The notes under the pieces were generated by a model, which saw nothing but the letters and a program-made list of their open reading frames with translations, was not told the origin of the DNA and searched no databases. Shown one piece after another: positions 28,047 through 42,600 of a stretch of 64,000 nt of DNA. A program made the position numbers and the translations under genes. This DNA comes from Monomorium pharaonis (lineage: Eukaryota; Arthropoda; Insecta; Hymenoptera; Formicidae): positions 19,832,046 through 19,896,045 of the forward strand of contig NC_050469.1 of assembly GCF_013373865.1 (NCBI RefSeq). The letters are read 5' to 3'. Each line of letters begins with the position of its first letter. The stretch's first letter is position 1.

Positions 28047-28070
28047 TTTATATAACAATTGTTATATAAA
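28047..28070. repeat. Perfect 24-bp palindrome
   Basis: TTTATATAACAA followed at once by its reverse complement. It sits in a cluster of related TATAACAATT/AATTATTATA blocks at 28,025-28,110, so it is probably an AT-rich local repeat and not a protein site. Confidence 0.8.
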
Positions 28071-28580
28071 GTAATATAATAATTATTATATAACAATTTT
28101 TGTATAAAAGATTTTATATAATATGCAATAATATGCAATTGAATTACTCGATAATGATCGATTCACGTAACAAATCTGTATCCGTGCCTTTAGAGTTACA
28201 TTCGGTAAATCGGTTAAAAGCTTTATATTTTATGTACGGTTTATGTAAGGCTAATCTAATCCAAATCTTTATGCAGATTATTTTGAATAATTTCTTACAA
28301 AGAAAGACTTGCATGATAAATGGAGGAAACATGATAATCATTCATAAATCTTATAAAAGCAGAAATACTTGCAACGCTTCTGATTAATCTCTTATTGTTA
28401 GGGAACTGCAGATATACACCTTTATAAACATTATATTTTTTGTTTAATTTATTATACCCTACACAATATATGTGTAATAATTTTAACTATTAATATAGTT
28501 ATTTTTGGGAAAACTATTTAAAATAAGATTACTATATAATTTAAATAAAGTGCGACACTTTTTATATATCTTTTTTCAAA

Positions 28581-28585
28581 TATAT

Positions 28586-28642
<57 letters not shown>
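28581..28642. repeat. (TA)n / (TACA)n microsatellite
   Basis: TATATACATACATACATA leads into about 20 TA dinucleotides. The poly-Tyr/Ile frame across it is not a gene. Confidence 0.95.
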
Positions 28643-28643
<1 letters not shown>

Positions 28644-31500
28644 CACGTTACTCTTATTTATATTCAATGTTTGTTGAGATTCGATAACTTTTGAAAAACA
28701 GTTTGGTGTTCAGAAAAATGTGTGTCAAAGTCGAAGGATGAAAGAGAGAAAAAGAACGAAGGAAACTTCCATCATAAATCAGAAGATTTTTTACTACACT
28801 TCTTCTCTTTTGCGTCTGGCGAAGGAATATTGAGAATATTTTACACGGTTATAGAAAATCTGTCAAGAGTGTCTGTGACAGACAGTATAATCAGAATAAT
28901 GATAATAACATATGTTAACGAAATGTAATTAACCTCAATAACTTGATAGCTTTATATTTCTATTCGTTGTAAACATTATTTTCTTATCTTTTTATAACCA
29001 AATTATTTTATTATTTACTATTAGTTATTAACTCTTAAGATTTTTTTACAATATTTTAATTGCAGTAAATTTTAATTTGTCTTTTATCAAGTTGTATATC
29101 AAAGAAAAAATTTAAACTTATTTTTAAATAAATACAAAAATGTTTGTTTAAAGTAATTCTAAAAAAAAATAGTAAAAAAATGAATAACGAAAATAGCAAT
29201 TCTAGCAATAGATTTTTCTAAAAAATGAGTACTAATCAATATATCCTTTAGAAGATATGCAATGTTATATATTAAAAAATGCGAACAAATAAATTTAAAA
29301 GAAATGTTATATTTTATGCGAAAAATTATATTAAATAATCCAAGCAAGTTTCTACCTTAGAGAATATTTCCGAATCGTTCGATAAAGTTTGAAATGATAG
29401 ATCGATGGGCGCAAAGTTAGAAAAGTCTTCATCGATGAGAGTCAGTGGAAGTTCAACGAGACGGATTTAGATCGTGGCCTTCGATTCGCTGACCGACCTT
29501 CAAAGACAGTGTTCTGCGGTTCGAGGGTACGTAGTTTTCAATCGGAGAACAGCGCAAAAATAACGCGATTACGTGATTTCCGATTTACGATTAATCGTAA
29601 AGACACAGTCAAATGCCGTTATGCGTATATGCGATAACAAAAAACCTATATACCGGTACGATTGTAAGGAATTGTAATCGCAGTAAAACTTGATCAGTAT
29701 TTGTTTGTCATAACTTAAATGTTGGATTGCATTTTTTTAAAATAACTTTATAGTTACTGGCTAGCGTTTTAGCAAATTGTCGCGGATTTTTAAAACTTTG
29801 AATTTAATTTTATCGACAAACTTTCTTTCAATAAGTTATATAAACGATCTTTCTAGAAGGAATGTAAATTATATAAAGTTTTGAGACCGAGAAACTAGAG
29901 CAAGACAATTTTGAGGACTCCAAAGATTTAAGCGAGGAATTCGACGGCTGAGTATTAAGGAGCTATAAATTCTGTCTTGTTAGTAATTCAAGTACTTTAA
30001 GTCGCGATTTCGAACGTAAGCACTTTCCGCAAAAGAAATTCTTTGTCAAATTTGTAGTATATTTGAACTAAAGTATCTTATAATAATTATGCTTTCTTGG
30101 GATAATCAGACCGATAATTGGATACAAGTGAAAAATAAGAATATAAAAATAAGTAAAATAAAATATAAATAATAGTTTTTCCGTCTTATCTGTTGTATAG
30201 TTTCCAATCTTTAAATAGTTCTCTATTTTTTAATAATTAATAAATAATTAAAGCATATAAGTGAAGTGTACCGCAAATAAAAAGATCTCGTATGCTCATC
30301 GAACAACCATTTTCATTTACTCGACATTGTTCTGTGTAGCATGATGACGTCACAAAGGATAATACAATCACAAAAGACAAATTGGATCTTTTTAACGTAC
30401 GAGAAGGATGCTTTTCATCGAGAAGTGGACTATTCCGTAGTGGATACCTCCGGCATAATGTCACTGCAGGATCAGGCTGGGGAGTGCTGCGACAAAGTTT
30501 ACTTTTGCTACGGAAAACAAGGTTGCCCGCGGGTAATTAGTGGTTCACACTTGACCCAGTGAAAAAGCATAGCTTGCCTGCCAACAGCACTATCTGTGTT
30601 GATAATGATAATGATAGTGTTGTGAATTTACGTTTCATGTTTATGATTTATTGTATTTTATTTATATTTTGAAATAATGTTACTTTAAATTATTAATCTT
30701 CAAAATGGAAACTAACGATACAACAAAATAGTAATCGAATAATATGTGATAATAATATCTACGGCACTGAGCGTATTTAAATTCAGGAATAAAGTTACAT
30801 TATTATTCCTCATAAATATGCAGATTCGTTTTGTTTTCTGTACTGAATGTGCTCTAAATGATTGGTTGTCGGTGGTTATTTTTCCGGCGCTTTATAAACA
30901 CATTATCCCATAAATCGGTTTAATTGCCTTTGATCCACTAGGCGAGAAGCCACGAAAGTGCCAACGATGTACACACGTCGGTGGATACGTTGATGGTTAA
31001 ACGTGATTCGCGGCCAAATTAGTAGCGGATACGTAGCTGGCGAATACCATTCATTGATATCGACATTGACTAATGTCGAATGACATGGAAGCCAAAAACG
31101 GGAGCCAATCTACTGACACTCTTTTCCACTGTACAAATCCAAATAGATACGAAAAAATTTAATAATCGAAAATCGTGTGATGGAGATTTGTAACATTTTC
31201 AACTCGATAGGTCAGATTTTATCGTGTGTCAGATGATAGCTATAAATTACATTTGGAATTATATATATAGGAAAAAGCGTGAGAGAGTAAGCGAGTACAA
31301 CAGCTTTTCATCAAACTGCGTATAATTTGCAATACTCGATCGATGTGTTTTAATTAATTATGGAAATATAATTGATTGGCAATTAATTCATAAATTGATT
31401 TTGACTCGTAATTGATAATAAAGATTTGCTGATGTTGAAAAGCATGAAACAAAAGCGATAAAAGAATGAAAATTACTTTTACTATTTTGGATAGCAAATC
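28643..31500. other. Non-coding, no gene recognised
   Basis: AT-rich with GC-richer islands at about 29,370-29,600 and 30,890-31,140. The overlapping frames at 30,237-30,562 on opposite strands show no recognisable product. Confidence 0.5.
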
Positions 31501-31503
31501 TAT

Positions 31504-31506
<3 letters not shown>

Positions 31507-31548
<42 letters not shown>
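31507..31548. repeat. (AC)n microsatellite, about 42 bp
   Basis: Uninterrupted AC dinucleotides; the Cys/Val-rich minus-strand frames here derive from it. Confidence 0.97.
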
Positions 31549-31550
<2 letters not shown>

Positions 31551-33299
31551 TTTGTATTTAACGGAACGCGAGATATGAAGCGTGTAACATGCAGATAATG
31601 AATACAAGTAATTTCCGTTACTGGGAAAGAGGAGGAAGAGAGGAGACCAGCTGTCAAATATACTACATAGACATTCTATTAATAGTATACTCGTCACAAA
31701 TTAACTCAATCATTGGTACACGTATAACGTTGCGATAGTAAATATTTATCCAATAATCGCACGTATAGTTTAATACTGTTAGTTTTGCTACACAGTTAAC
31801 GCGTTTCCGCTATGCGTGAGAGATACACATGGTACAATCAATTTCAGCGATACGGTAGAAAAACCGGAACATCGATATACATATTTTGCGCGACATATAT
31901 TTTGTACATTATACTTAACATTGCATTGTGTGCACAGTCGTGATGCAGTTTAACAAACTATCGATCGTTCCGCAATTATTCGATTCTGCAGAGTATACTC
32001 AGTGAATTTGCGGCTTTTCAATGTTGCATTATGTTCGCCCAATCATGCTTAACTATCAGACTCACAGCTTGCGTGCATGTTTAAATAGAACAACTAACGT
32101 CTGCAATTCGATCAAATCACCGTTTCCGTTGCTATTACTATTAGTAGTTATAATGTTCATTGCTTCAATGCAAGATACGGAATTGATTTTTCAGGAAGGG
32201 AGGATAGTCTAGTGACTATTAGCCAGTTGATTAATTTTTATCACAGTGAGAGGTTAATAAAGTTCTCACTTAATCATAAAATTTTTACTTATTGTTAGAT
32301 CTTGAGCTTCAAAGATTATGGAGTTTAATTTAGAAAACAATTATTAGTAAAAATAAATTAATAGCGTTATATTAAAAAAAAATTAATAAATATAAAGATA
32401 ATTCTATAAATATTATCATTATTATAGAAATAAAAATATCGGTTTTTTGTGATAAAAAGATAATAAAAACGGAAAAATCAATAAAAAATTAATATATCTT
32501 TCCTAATTTTCTCACAATTCCTTTATTTCTTAAAGATGTAAACAGTGTTTTTTGACACTCTCTCATAAGTACCATTCATGCAGCCAACGCGTTGCCATCA
32601 ATTTCTATCCTTTTCTTTTTTTGTTCGACGTATCTGTTATATAGTCAGAATCCTGGTAATCTCTTGGTGAGAGGGATCTCGAAGCTTCAACCGGCACAAT
32701 GCCGAACAAATCCTCCCTCGTTCGTCCTGGATTCCCTCTCATGTTTTCCAACCTCTCGCCCTCTAGACCATCCTCGCGTGCATTCTACCCAGCTTGTACT
32801 TTCTCTTCCGGCGACAGCGGGTACATTAGCTAGCGAATCAGTAGTAGTTTGTGTGTCTAATAATTTGAGACTCGTCGATGATGATTTTATTTAGAGGGTG
32901 CAATAATCGTGTAAAATATTAAATAACAAGCGACAATATTGTAATTAATTAATCAATATGATTAGTAATCCAAATCTAGTTATAAGCAATAAAATTTATG
33001 ATATACATATTTGTGATACATATGAGAAAAGTGATTAAAGTTTTAATCCGTTCTCTCTTTATTAAGGACACGTTTTTATCTAATTAGATTTATTCACTTT
33101 GTATAGTAATCCGCAAAATCTACTTTCATTGAAGTAAAATCTAATTTGAGAATCGTAGCAGTTCAAATATATGTATATAAATTTGGCAAATTGTCACAGA
33201 TTGCAGGATTATTTTTATGTAATTTAAAAAATTGCCTTTTTAACTAATAGTGGGTGCTTTCCTTTCTCCAATTTAAATTTTTTACTTACGAGCAAACGC
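31549..33299. other. Non-coding, no gene recognised
   Basis: AT-rich, with one GC-richer island at about 32,580-32,890. The 100-codon frame there (32,592-32,894) has a hydrophobic start but no recognisable domain and no clear splice signals, so I do not call it. Confidence 0.45.
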
Positions 33300-33360
33300 A
33301 TTATTTTTATTAAGCAAGCTATCCTCTTCTATTATTTTTGTTAAGCGAGTTACTCTCTTT
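33300..33360. repeat. Imperfect tandem duplication of about 31 bp, two copies
   Basis: ATTATTTTTATTAAGCAAGC.. is followed directly by ATTATTTTTGTTAAGCGAGT.., with a matching CTCTTCT/CTCTTT end. Several substitutions separate the copies, so the duplication is not recent. Confidence 0.8.
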
Positions 33361-36300
33361 GCACGTCGCGAAAACAAAATTATAAAAATTATTATACTAT
33401 TACCGAGATGAAAATATGCCAATAATTAACGATATATTAATAGTATAAACAAAAATGCAATTCAAATTAAAATTTTTTAATAAACGTTTTAAGTTAAAAT
33501 GTTGACGATTAAAAACATACCGTATAGAAAATGGTATAATAATATCATTAATTGCCAAACCATTTAATTATTAGCATTTATAATGATATATTAATGAATA
33601 CTGTCAATGTTGTTTATAAAGTGGTAAAAACTCACTCATGCATAATTAATTAATATGCGTATTAGAAGTTACATAATAAATGAAACTGATTTATCATTTT
33701 GTTGTTATAAATAATAATTTTATAATATATTAATAACAATTTTAATCTTTTTCTTTATCAGCTTCAACATACTTTTTCTAAATTTTAACTTTAATTTTCA
33801 CATTATAATTATTATGTAAAATAATGTAAAACAGAAAGTGAAGAAACATATACAGTTATACGTTAATTAAACTGTCATTACATGGTTATCAATTTTTATT
33901 TCCAAAATTGTATATAATAATTGGTAAATTAATATATAATTCTACTCAAGTTTTTGATAGACAGAAAGAGAGATTTTTAAAAATTAATTAATTGTGAAAA
34001 GTAGGAACAAATAATTAAGACGTATTGAAAGCAAATTTTATAAATTCTGTGCTTATGAATTTTGTTAAATAAAAGCGGGTAATATTAAGATAACGTCAAA
34101 ATTTTACAATAATAGTATGTTAGTTATTTGATCGATACATGTTTTATATTTTGCGCCGACAATTTTGTCAGTCTCGAAACACAGTTATTAGCTAGATAAA
34201 AATTTTATTTAAAAGTTTTCTAAGTCCATGAATTTTTTATGCCGAAATGTTACATCTCAACCTACATTCAGCTATATGCCATTGACAAATATGGTAAAAT
34301 CCATATGATATATAAATTAAGCTTTTTTAGCGTTATTGTACGTTGTTTTATAACGAAATGTTTAATATATTGCATATGTAACGACAAACCGCATTTATAT
34401 TTTAGTGGTAATGATAATGCTTGGCATGGGACAAAACGCGTATAACAAAAATCGATAAACATCTTGATGTGAAAAAGAAGGAAATATAATATATTGTAAA
34501 TAAAAATGTTTTACTAAAGCGGGTCTGAAAGATAGATGGACTCCGTTGGGCTATGTATGCGTACTTACTTACTACTAATTTTTCTTATACCGTAACAACG
34601 TCACTTGCAAGTGATCGATGTCGGAATCACTAAATTTTTACATCGGGAAAATGTTTGCCGAATAACGGGAACAAGGATTGGGCAAATAATTATAATATGC
34701 CGTGTCCTGTAAAAAATATTGTTTGTATATTGTGTTACTTAACAATATGTATTAAATGTAAAATTTGAATTAATAAAAAGCAGCTGATTTAAGTTATAAA
34801 TATGTCTTACTATGAATACGAATTAAAGATAAAAATGCATCAGAAATCGAAGAAATCCTTGGAAAAATATTATTAAAGTCTTAAAAATGGAGCGTGCGAA
34901 AGACAGTAGAAAAACTCTCGAATCTAAAGCTCGTCTCTAATCCTCACGGCTTTGTCTATGTGAATAGCAAAAGCTTGAATGTCTTCGGCTCTGTAAAATT
35001 TTTTCAGAGTTTTTCACATATACGCGACTACATGTATATTCTTAGAAGTTACCATTTAATGTGCATCTATTTTTATGGTACACATTGAATACTATTAAAA
35101 AAAAAGAAAAAATTATATCTTCTTTTTTATATCTTTTTTATTTGATTTTATTTAAGATTTTACATACGTCATCAACAATAAAAAAATTATTTTTAAGCTT
35201 ATTAATTTTTTTAATAATAGGGTTTTATTATAAGAAATTTTATGTGATCGTATTTGCTGTATGTTTTTCAATAACAATTCGAACGTGGTTACAAAACCGC
35301 AATTAAAGAAACAATACAATAAAATCAATTTTCCAATCATATACATGTTTTAAAATATATGAACTTTAAGCGTACATTTTTATATTTGAATTATTTAATT
35401 AACAATTTAAAAATAAAATAATTTAATAAAATAACAAAGCACTGTATTAATTAGTGTTGTACCAAATTTTTATTTTTTATTTTATATTATGTATCTTATA
35501 TTCTACATGTTTTTTTACTTTTTAATTTTTGTATATTTTTTATTATATTACATTGTAATTTGAAAGTTAATATGTTTCCCAATGTAAAGTACCAAAATAT
35601 TAGATTCCTACGGTTATATCTTTTGCGGCAATATGTATAATGTGTTGGATAAAATCTTTTATCAAATATAATAGATCATTGATTGGTATTCATAGTTGGT
35701 GTTTATTTTAAAATTGTTTTAAGTAGAAGAAAGAAGGGGGTTATAAACTACCATTTAGTTATTTTTATTTTTATTTAAATAATTTACTAAAAATTTGTGA
35801 CACAATTCTTGTTGGTTTGTTACCCATAGAGTTTTACTAATTATGTTATTATGTTATAAGCAGAAGTTCTTCGGATATACATAAGAAACATAATTAATAA
35901 TATACTGAAAAGAGAAAAAAGATTGCGGTTATAGAACCTATAGAGGGATATAGAACATTACGACCAAATATTCTTAAAATTTATTTTTAAAAGATTAAAA
36001 ATCAATGCTCTTTGGCGGATCTTACATATCAGTATCACAAAAGTAACAATTTCTTGTACAAAGTATTACACAAAAGAATTAAAAATATAATTATAGAAAT
36101 CTTTGGCTCTTGCGACTTTGCGTATTAGAGAAATACTGTAAAAGTATTATAACAAACAATATTAGTATCGGAAAAGTATCGGAAAAATATTACAAGGAAG
36201 GAGATTATGGGACTCAGACTTGCGACAATCGCAAGAGTCCTGAACGCAAGCAGTATAATTTTACACGTCAAATGCGTGCACACATTACGTCAAACATTAA

Positions 36301-38290
36301 ATTTGATTACATTATTTGAAAGCTACATTCAAACCCTTCAAATTACACTAATGTTTTAAAAAATTAATACCTGACATATTTTTCAAAATAAGGTAAAGAA
36401 TAGACACCTATAGAACTTTCGGCTACTTGCAATATTGAAATGCAATGAATTTCGTCACAACAAACACTAATGATTAGTGGCCATATTATAACATCTAAAC
36501 AGTATGTAAAGAAGTAATTTGGACAGTTATCCTCAGAACTCATTACAAAATATACGAGATACCGCAAATTCCATAACTCCACATCTACTCATCCGTAACA
36601 GCCTTCTCTCTTCTACTATCTTAAAATGCTAATACGGCTTCATTATGAGTTGATGACATTCTTGAAGACAATATTTTAGATGTCCTCTCAGAAAGAATTT
36701 TTAATAACAAGATATGAATATTCTTGACGTAGTTAATCTTATTAAAATCTTATATAAAAATAGTAATATAAAAATTTACTGGATGTTATTAGCGCATGAT
36801 AATTATTGCTATATAAATTGTGTGGATAAGCACTCATCCGCAAGAAAAATTCGACGCGATGCATTATAATTAACACACCCGCGGAAAGCCCAGCTGCTTT
36901 TGTCTACATATAAAGCAAATCTTCGTAGGCTTTACGCTGCTGGACGAGGTACTTTTGATATTTACAAAGTAAATTTCTCTGTGAGTTTTTGGAATATTTT
37001 ATTATAAAAAATGTATTGAATTTTTTTTTGCATATATATTTCTTATGTAGATATTTAATCTATTGTTAAATAAAAAATATCATAAAATTATCACAAATTT
37101 TCATTGTCTAATCTTTTAAGAAAATTAGTAAGATTAAGATTATCTTATTTCAGATTTAAGAATTTCTGTATTTATGAATAAAATATTCTTCTCTCAAAAC
37201 AATAATTATATGATTGTTCCTAAATAATTTTTATTTTATTGTAATACATAAAAGTAATTGGATTCAAAAATCTTGGGTACAGTCTTAAATATAAGAATAG
37301 GCTATGAATACTAGCGCCTTATTAGTCCCATTACTTATTAAATAAATAAAGTGATACACAATTTTTCATATGCATATGAGAAGTATCCACTTGATTTGGA
37401 TCGCACTTTATGGATTTATCAGTAATTTAATTTCTCAAATTTCTAGCCAAGAGACTTGGTTTGAAATCACAATTAGTAACTTGCGGCAACAATTACACCG
37501 AAACTTGGTCGAAACTACGGTGTGTTTGACCTGATCATCTAACTGTAGGGATAATTGAACAAGGATCGAATATCAGCGATGTCGATGTCGTGTTTTTCAG
37601 AAAAGATATGATACACAAGTCACAGTCAAGATGCAAAGATCATTTCTCTACGTTAGATTCTGTTAGTGAGAATAACGAAAAATATATCATTGAGTATCAA
37701 TATCTATCAATATCTATACAAAGTATAAAAATTGTTAATCATTAATTTTCTGTATGCTTTTTTGCAGTGTTAAAAACTTTCTCTTAAAAAATGTCAGAAA
37801 TAATAAATTTTTACAAATATATTAATATTAATTAAAATAATTATAACCTATTTATATTAGATAATTGTTATTATTAAAGTACTACTACAGTTCTGCTATA
37901 GTATACATTACATGCGTATTACAAATTTTTAATATACTGAAGAGAGATTATATGAACGTATATATATTTTTGTATGTATATTTTGCAATTCTTTTTTTCT
38001 TTTTTTTAAAATTAAATATACATAATTTATAACAAAACACTGTGTTTTTTTAAACACATCAATTTTCTTAATCTGTTTTAGCGTAGGAATTACATTAACA
38101 TTTCTGTTTGTCTTCGATCTATCACTCAAAGTTATCACTTCCTTATAAATAATATCCTAATAAATGAATATTCGGATTATATTATTTTAAGTCTAGAATC
38201 GATTAAACAACATATTTTTTCAATGACAAGTTATAAGTACCTCTAAAAATCAATTTTTACTGATTTCACTGATTTTTCACTTATTGTACT
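33361..38290. other. Very AT-rich non-coding stretch
   Basis: No gene, RNA gene or transposon end that I can support. The frames at 34,239-34,462, 35,061-35,346 and 36,110-36,319 are short, AT-driven and without motifs. Confidence 0.5.
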
Positions 38291-39110
38291 TTAACCCTTT
38301 AAGGGGCGGTGAGAAGTAACTTCCCACCCCATTTTCTTTTTTATGGGTATATTTTTCACCTCATTTTCTCTTTTATTCGGTTTTCTCGATATAACTGAGG
38401 TCTGTTACATCGTATAATCGTGAAATAAACTGTTCTAATATACTTGTTAATGTTAGAACTATGCACTGCTATACGAGTTTTGTATTAATCATGCATTTTG
38501 CAATTGTTATCAAACAAACAATGACGAAAAATGCTCTTCTTTCATGATAAATTCGTTCTAAAAGTCTCTTGAATGTAAATAAACTTCCAGACCATATTTT
38601 AGATTCTAGAGATGACAAACTAAGTCATATTAAATTAAAATTGCAGAAAGTATATTGTTACTATTTTGTATTCAACAAAATATATTGCAAAAATGCTATT
38701 TTCAACATATGAAATTAATTCATTCACTTAATTTATAAGTCAGTTGTATAGAATTTCGTACTTAATGATTATTTTGGTTGCTAATTATGAAAATGACCTG
38801 AAAAATGTAAAATTTAAAATGGCGGCTACAAAATAAAAAAAAATGATTTCAAGAATATAATTCCGAGAATTTTTTTCCGGGAAAAACCGGAAGAGACCTT
38901 TTTTATTACAAATTTTGTAAAGAATATGGCTATATTTTTTTTATCCCCAAATTTTGAATTTTTATGTTTGACGTTCGCTATATTAAATTCGCCATTTTGA
39001 ATTTTTAAATTTTGACCTTGTATTCGGTTTCAGCATGATCTAAAACATACAGACATGACAAGATCTATTCAACGTAATTGCTAGAAAAAATGTGCCTCTT
39101 AAAGGGTTAA
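38291..39110. mobile_element. Non-autonomous piggyBac-type element (TTAA target duplication)
   Basis: TTAA flanks both ends (38,291-38,294 and 39,107-39,110). The termini are inverted: CCCTTTAAGGGGC on the left, and CCCTTTAAGAGGC when the right end is read inward. TTAA duplication with CCC...GGG ends is diagnostic of the piggyBac superfamily. The 812-bp interior has no transposase frame and is AT-rich. A second internal inverted repeat (38,809-38,824 against 38,990-39,005, 15 of 16 bases, containing AAAATGGCG) lies in the right half. This is best read as a MITE mobilised in trans by a related transposase elsewhere in the genome. Confidence 0.85.
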
Positions 39111-39339
39111 AGAGTAGCGAATGGAAATGTGTATGTTAAATTTCCAAGTTAAAATATTGATTATTAAAAAAGTTACAATGTTACAAATTAGGAGAGACAT
39201 AATACTAACTTCTCTTCTATCATTGTTGGTTAAAACATTGCATTACATTTCATGAAAATTTGCAAGAAATTGACAAAGACGAGTTTCAAAATTATCCGAC
39301 GTATTAGTTGGCAACATTATTAATTGCGTTAAATCTGAT

Positions 39340-39640
39340 GGTGCCACTTCTACGGTAATCTGCGTCGTTCGCAAAGTCGTTTCTCAACTTGTTGATTTAA
39401 TTCACTAATCCGCAGCGGTTCAATTAACTAATTCGCCAGCGCGCGAAGCTGTATTTTCACGCGACGAATTAGGTACGCAGATTCGGCGAGTCCGCTAATC
39501 AAATTAGCATACTATCGCAGATAATCACCGTGTCGCGATAGCGACATGTCCATTCGGTGTAATGGATTGAGAACAACATCCTTTATCAAGATGTCACGTC
39601 ACTGCGAACAATGACGATTCCGATTTCACTTTCTATGATA
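39340..39640. promoter_or_regulatory. GC-richer island with a homeodomain-type palindromic site
   Basis: TAATCAAATTA at 39,496-39,506 fits the P3 pattern TAAT-N3-ATTA bound by paired-class homeodomain dimers. A TAATCC motif (Bicoid/Otx-type) and further TTAATT/CTAATT motifs lie within the preceding 100 bases. The block is GC-richer and more complex than its flanks. Enhancer function is inference; such motifs also arise by chance in AT-rich DNA. Confidence 0.3.
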
Positions 39641-42600
39641 AAAGTAATATCTAATCTAATTATAAATAATGGACGAAATAACGGTACGTTAAAAATTTTT
39701 AATCTGAGCTCAATTTAATTAAAATGTATAAATTTTACGAATAATTTTATTTCCCATTTCAAAAACTTGGAGCAGAATAAAAAGAGAACAATATTGTTAC
39801 TTTAGCAAAAATTTCAAGTTTTAATAACGTTTTGACATATATCTCACATATCCGATCTAACGAATGTAAATTTAAAAATATTTGATTAATACTTCTTACT
39901 TAATTATTACTTCTTATGTTATTTCCTATTCTAAGTTTCTTATTTTTTAAAAGTTATTTGAAGCAACATTACAGTTGTCAGACCACTGATTGATATCATT
40001 TCAGAGTAAACAACAAATCTGCAACTATGATTTGTAGACAATGGATGGACTTCCTGAAGTTTGTGCGATTTGATTCACCCTTCTATCCCCAGACTGGCAA
40101 GTTATCAAAATCCGGAAAGTTCATAAATTTCTCATTCAAGTGGATCCATTCAAGTTCCTTCAGACATGCCAATATCGCTGCCCAACTGGCATTAACAATA
40201 TTTTGCAAGCAGTCGGCAAGGCTTTGTATTATTCGAGAAAAGATTGGTCAAAGGAGTGATGTTTGATTTGCCCTTGGCCGCGTTTCAAGAAAATATATTC
40301 TTCATTTTTCGTTCGAAAAAGCGCTTCTCCAGATATCGACTTGTATGCATGTATAATGTTCTCTACTTATATATTGAAATCAGAACAAGAAAAATATATC
40401 AAAAATTTTTTAAAGTTATAAAATTGGAAAGAGTATAATAAAAAAATAAAAACATTACAGCCGCATTGCAGTCTTGATTTAACCTCAGGATATCTGGTAG
40501 GATAGTTTCTCTGGAGAATTTTTATCGGGGGAAAAAGAAAACGTGTCTGGACGCGCTCATGATTAAAACTTTAAATTTTAAAAACGTTTCGACATGTACC
40601 TTGTATATCTGATATGAAGATATAACGGATATGAATTTGAACATGAAATTGAAATATGATACGATATTGAGATTAATATATCCTGATATACACAGATTGT
40701 TTGGTGCAATAAAAATTGCGGTTTAGGGTGCATGTATAGGTATGTAATATAATACGTAAACCGTAGTCCAGAATCGGAAACTTTCCTTAAATTTAGGAAT
40801 ACCGATTATTTGCTGTCCAACTTACGTGAATCTTAGAGCGCGTCCTCGGAGTGCATTGGCGCGGCGTTGTTATTGGAGAATATAATTTATCGGAATGCAT
40901 CGGTTAGAGTAAGTAGAGTGGGAAATTTCGAGATACATAAATTCCCTTCTGGAAAGCGGCTATTTTTGGCTGACCTCAATACGTATTATCTCGGAAAAAT
41001 AAGTCTACAATCCGGTTAAGAAAAATCATGCATATTTTTTCACAAATTTATATAAAGCGAGAGAAATGATAACGTTATTATAGTATAACTCTTTCAAATC
41101 TCTCTTAGTCTCTCAAATTTCGTATAAAAATATTTCCACAATATTTTCTACCCGTCTGTAATTTAGAATTTAAATTTTTCAACGTTATTAATTGTCTCTT
41201 AAGAGCAAGGAATTTTGTCAAAATATTATTGTACTCTTTAAGAAGGGATTTAATGGACTGGATAGTAAATTAGCGTTAACTTTTTATATCAAAATGTATA
41301 AACAGTTCATTATTAATACGTCGGAAGTAGATTTCATATAAATGTCTTTGCTTATTTTGTAATGGAGCCAAAGAAAAACGTATGTCAGAGACTGTAATTG
41401 TCATTGGCTTGCTGCATGCGCTTCCTTGAGAAACGAGTAAGAATGCCCTCGAGAGGCGGAGAGAGAAAGAGAAGGCAAAACTGGAGAGTGACTTTGGCCA
41501 GTTTCCAGAAGGCATAGACTCGAGAGATTCGCCAATGGAATCGTGGTTTGGAAGAGTGGTTAGAGTTATGGAACTGGATGCAGGTGTTTTAGGTCCCACG
41601 AGACATTCCGGAACCTGGTTATCCGTATAATCTCCCCCTCTCTCTAGATACGTGATCGGTGGTGCATCATAAAATATGTTAACTAATACATACAACATCC
41701 GTTTTTATTAAATCACCATACATCTGTTTCGCATATCTCCGATGTGTGAAAGTGTATTGCGATGTAAACACGGATGTACAAAAGGCAGAGTATTTGAAAG
41801 AAAGAATCTGTTTCTGAATGATTTAATCTATTAAAATATAAATAAATATTGATTATTAAAATTAAAGAAATACCAAACTTTATCTATAGATATTTAAAAT
41901 AATCTTATAATCGTAAATACTTTTAGGAAATTTGATACGTGACAAGATAAATTGTGATTGATCAAATCAAATAGTATTCTTTAAATGTTAGATTATTATT
42001 AATTTAATTTAAAATAGTTTATAAAAGTAACTTTTTTATATAAAGTTTTATGTGATTAAAATTACGTAAGAGAACTGTAACTTTTGAAATATCCTATATA
42101 TGACACACTTGGATTATCGGTGGCAATCCGATAGCAAAATGACAAAAACTTATTTCATAGACCGCCGATCTGGATATTGCCGAGCCACAGGTGAAGGACG
42201 AACAGACGAGTGCTGTGGAAATTGGTCTCACGAGTTCTCTGGTCGCATTTCTTACAGAATTCATTATAATCTGACTTTTTGATATATTCTGGAAAATCCA
42301 AAAGTTAAAATAACAGCATGAATAATTTTATGCTTAAAAAAATTATTTTTAGAGTTTAAAATTTCATAAAATAATTTAATATAATATTTAAAAAAATAAC
42401 AAAGATAACAAATAAAATTTATTTGCAGTCAATAGCACAACTTTTAAAATAAAATTTACACAATACCAAGCGCAGATCAACTTATGCATTTAACTTTGCA
42501 TTTAGTATAGTTATATTAATCGGATTATTTCAATATTGTTACGTGCCATATAAACTAAATTAATTAAGTTTATTAAAAAGGATGCTACTGTAGAAAACTG

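Noticed and set aside
39808..40640. Similar AT-rich segments containing AACGTTTTGACAT / AACGTTTCGACAT
   Set aside because: The match is short and loose and could reflect AT composition; not strong enough to call a repeat pair.
41276..41698. 140-codon minus-strand frame
   Set aside because: No recognisable domain, lies over a purine-rich stretch of the plus strand, and no neighbouring exon could be joined convincingly.
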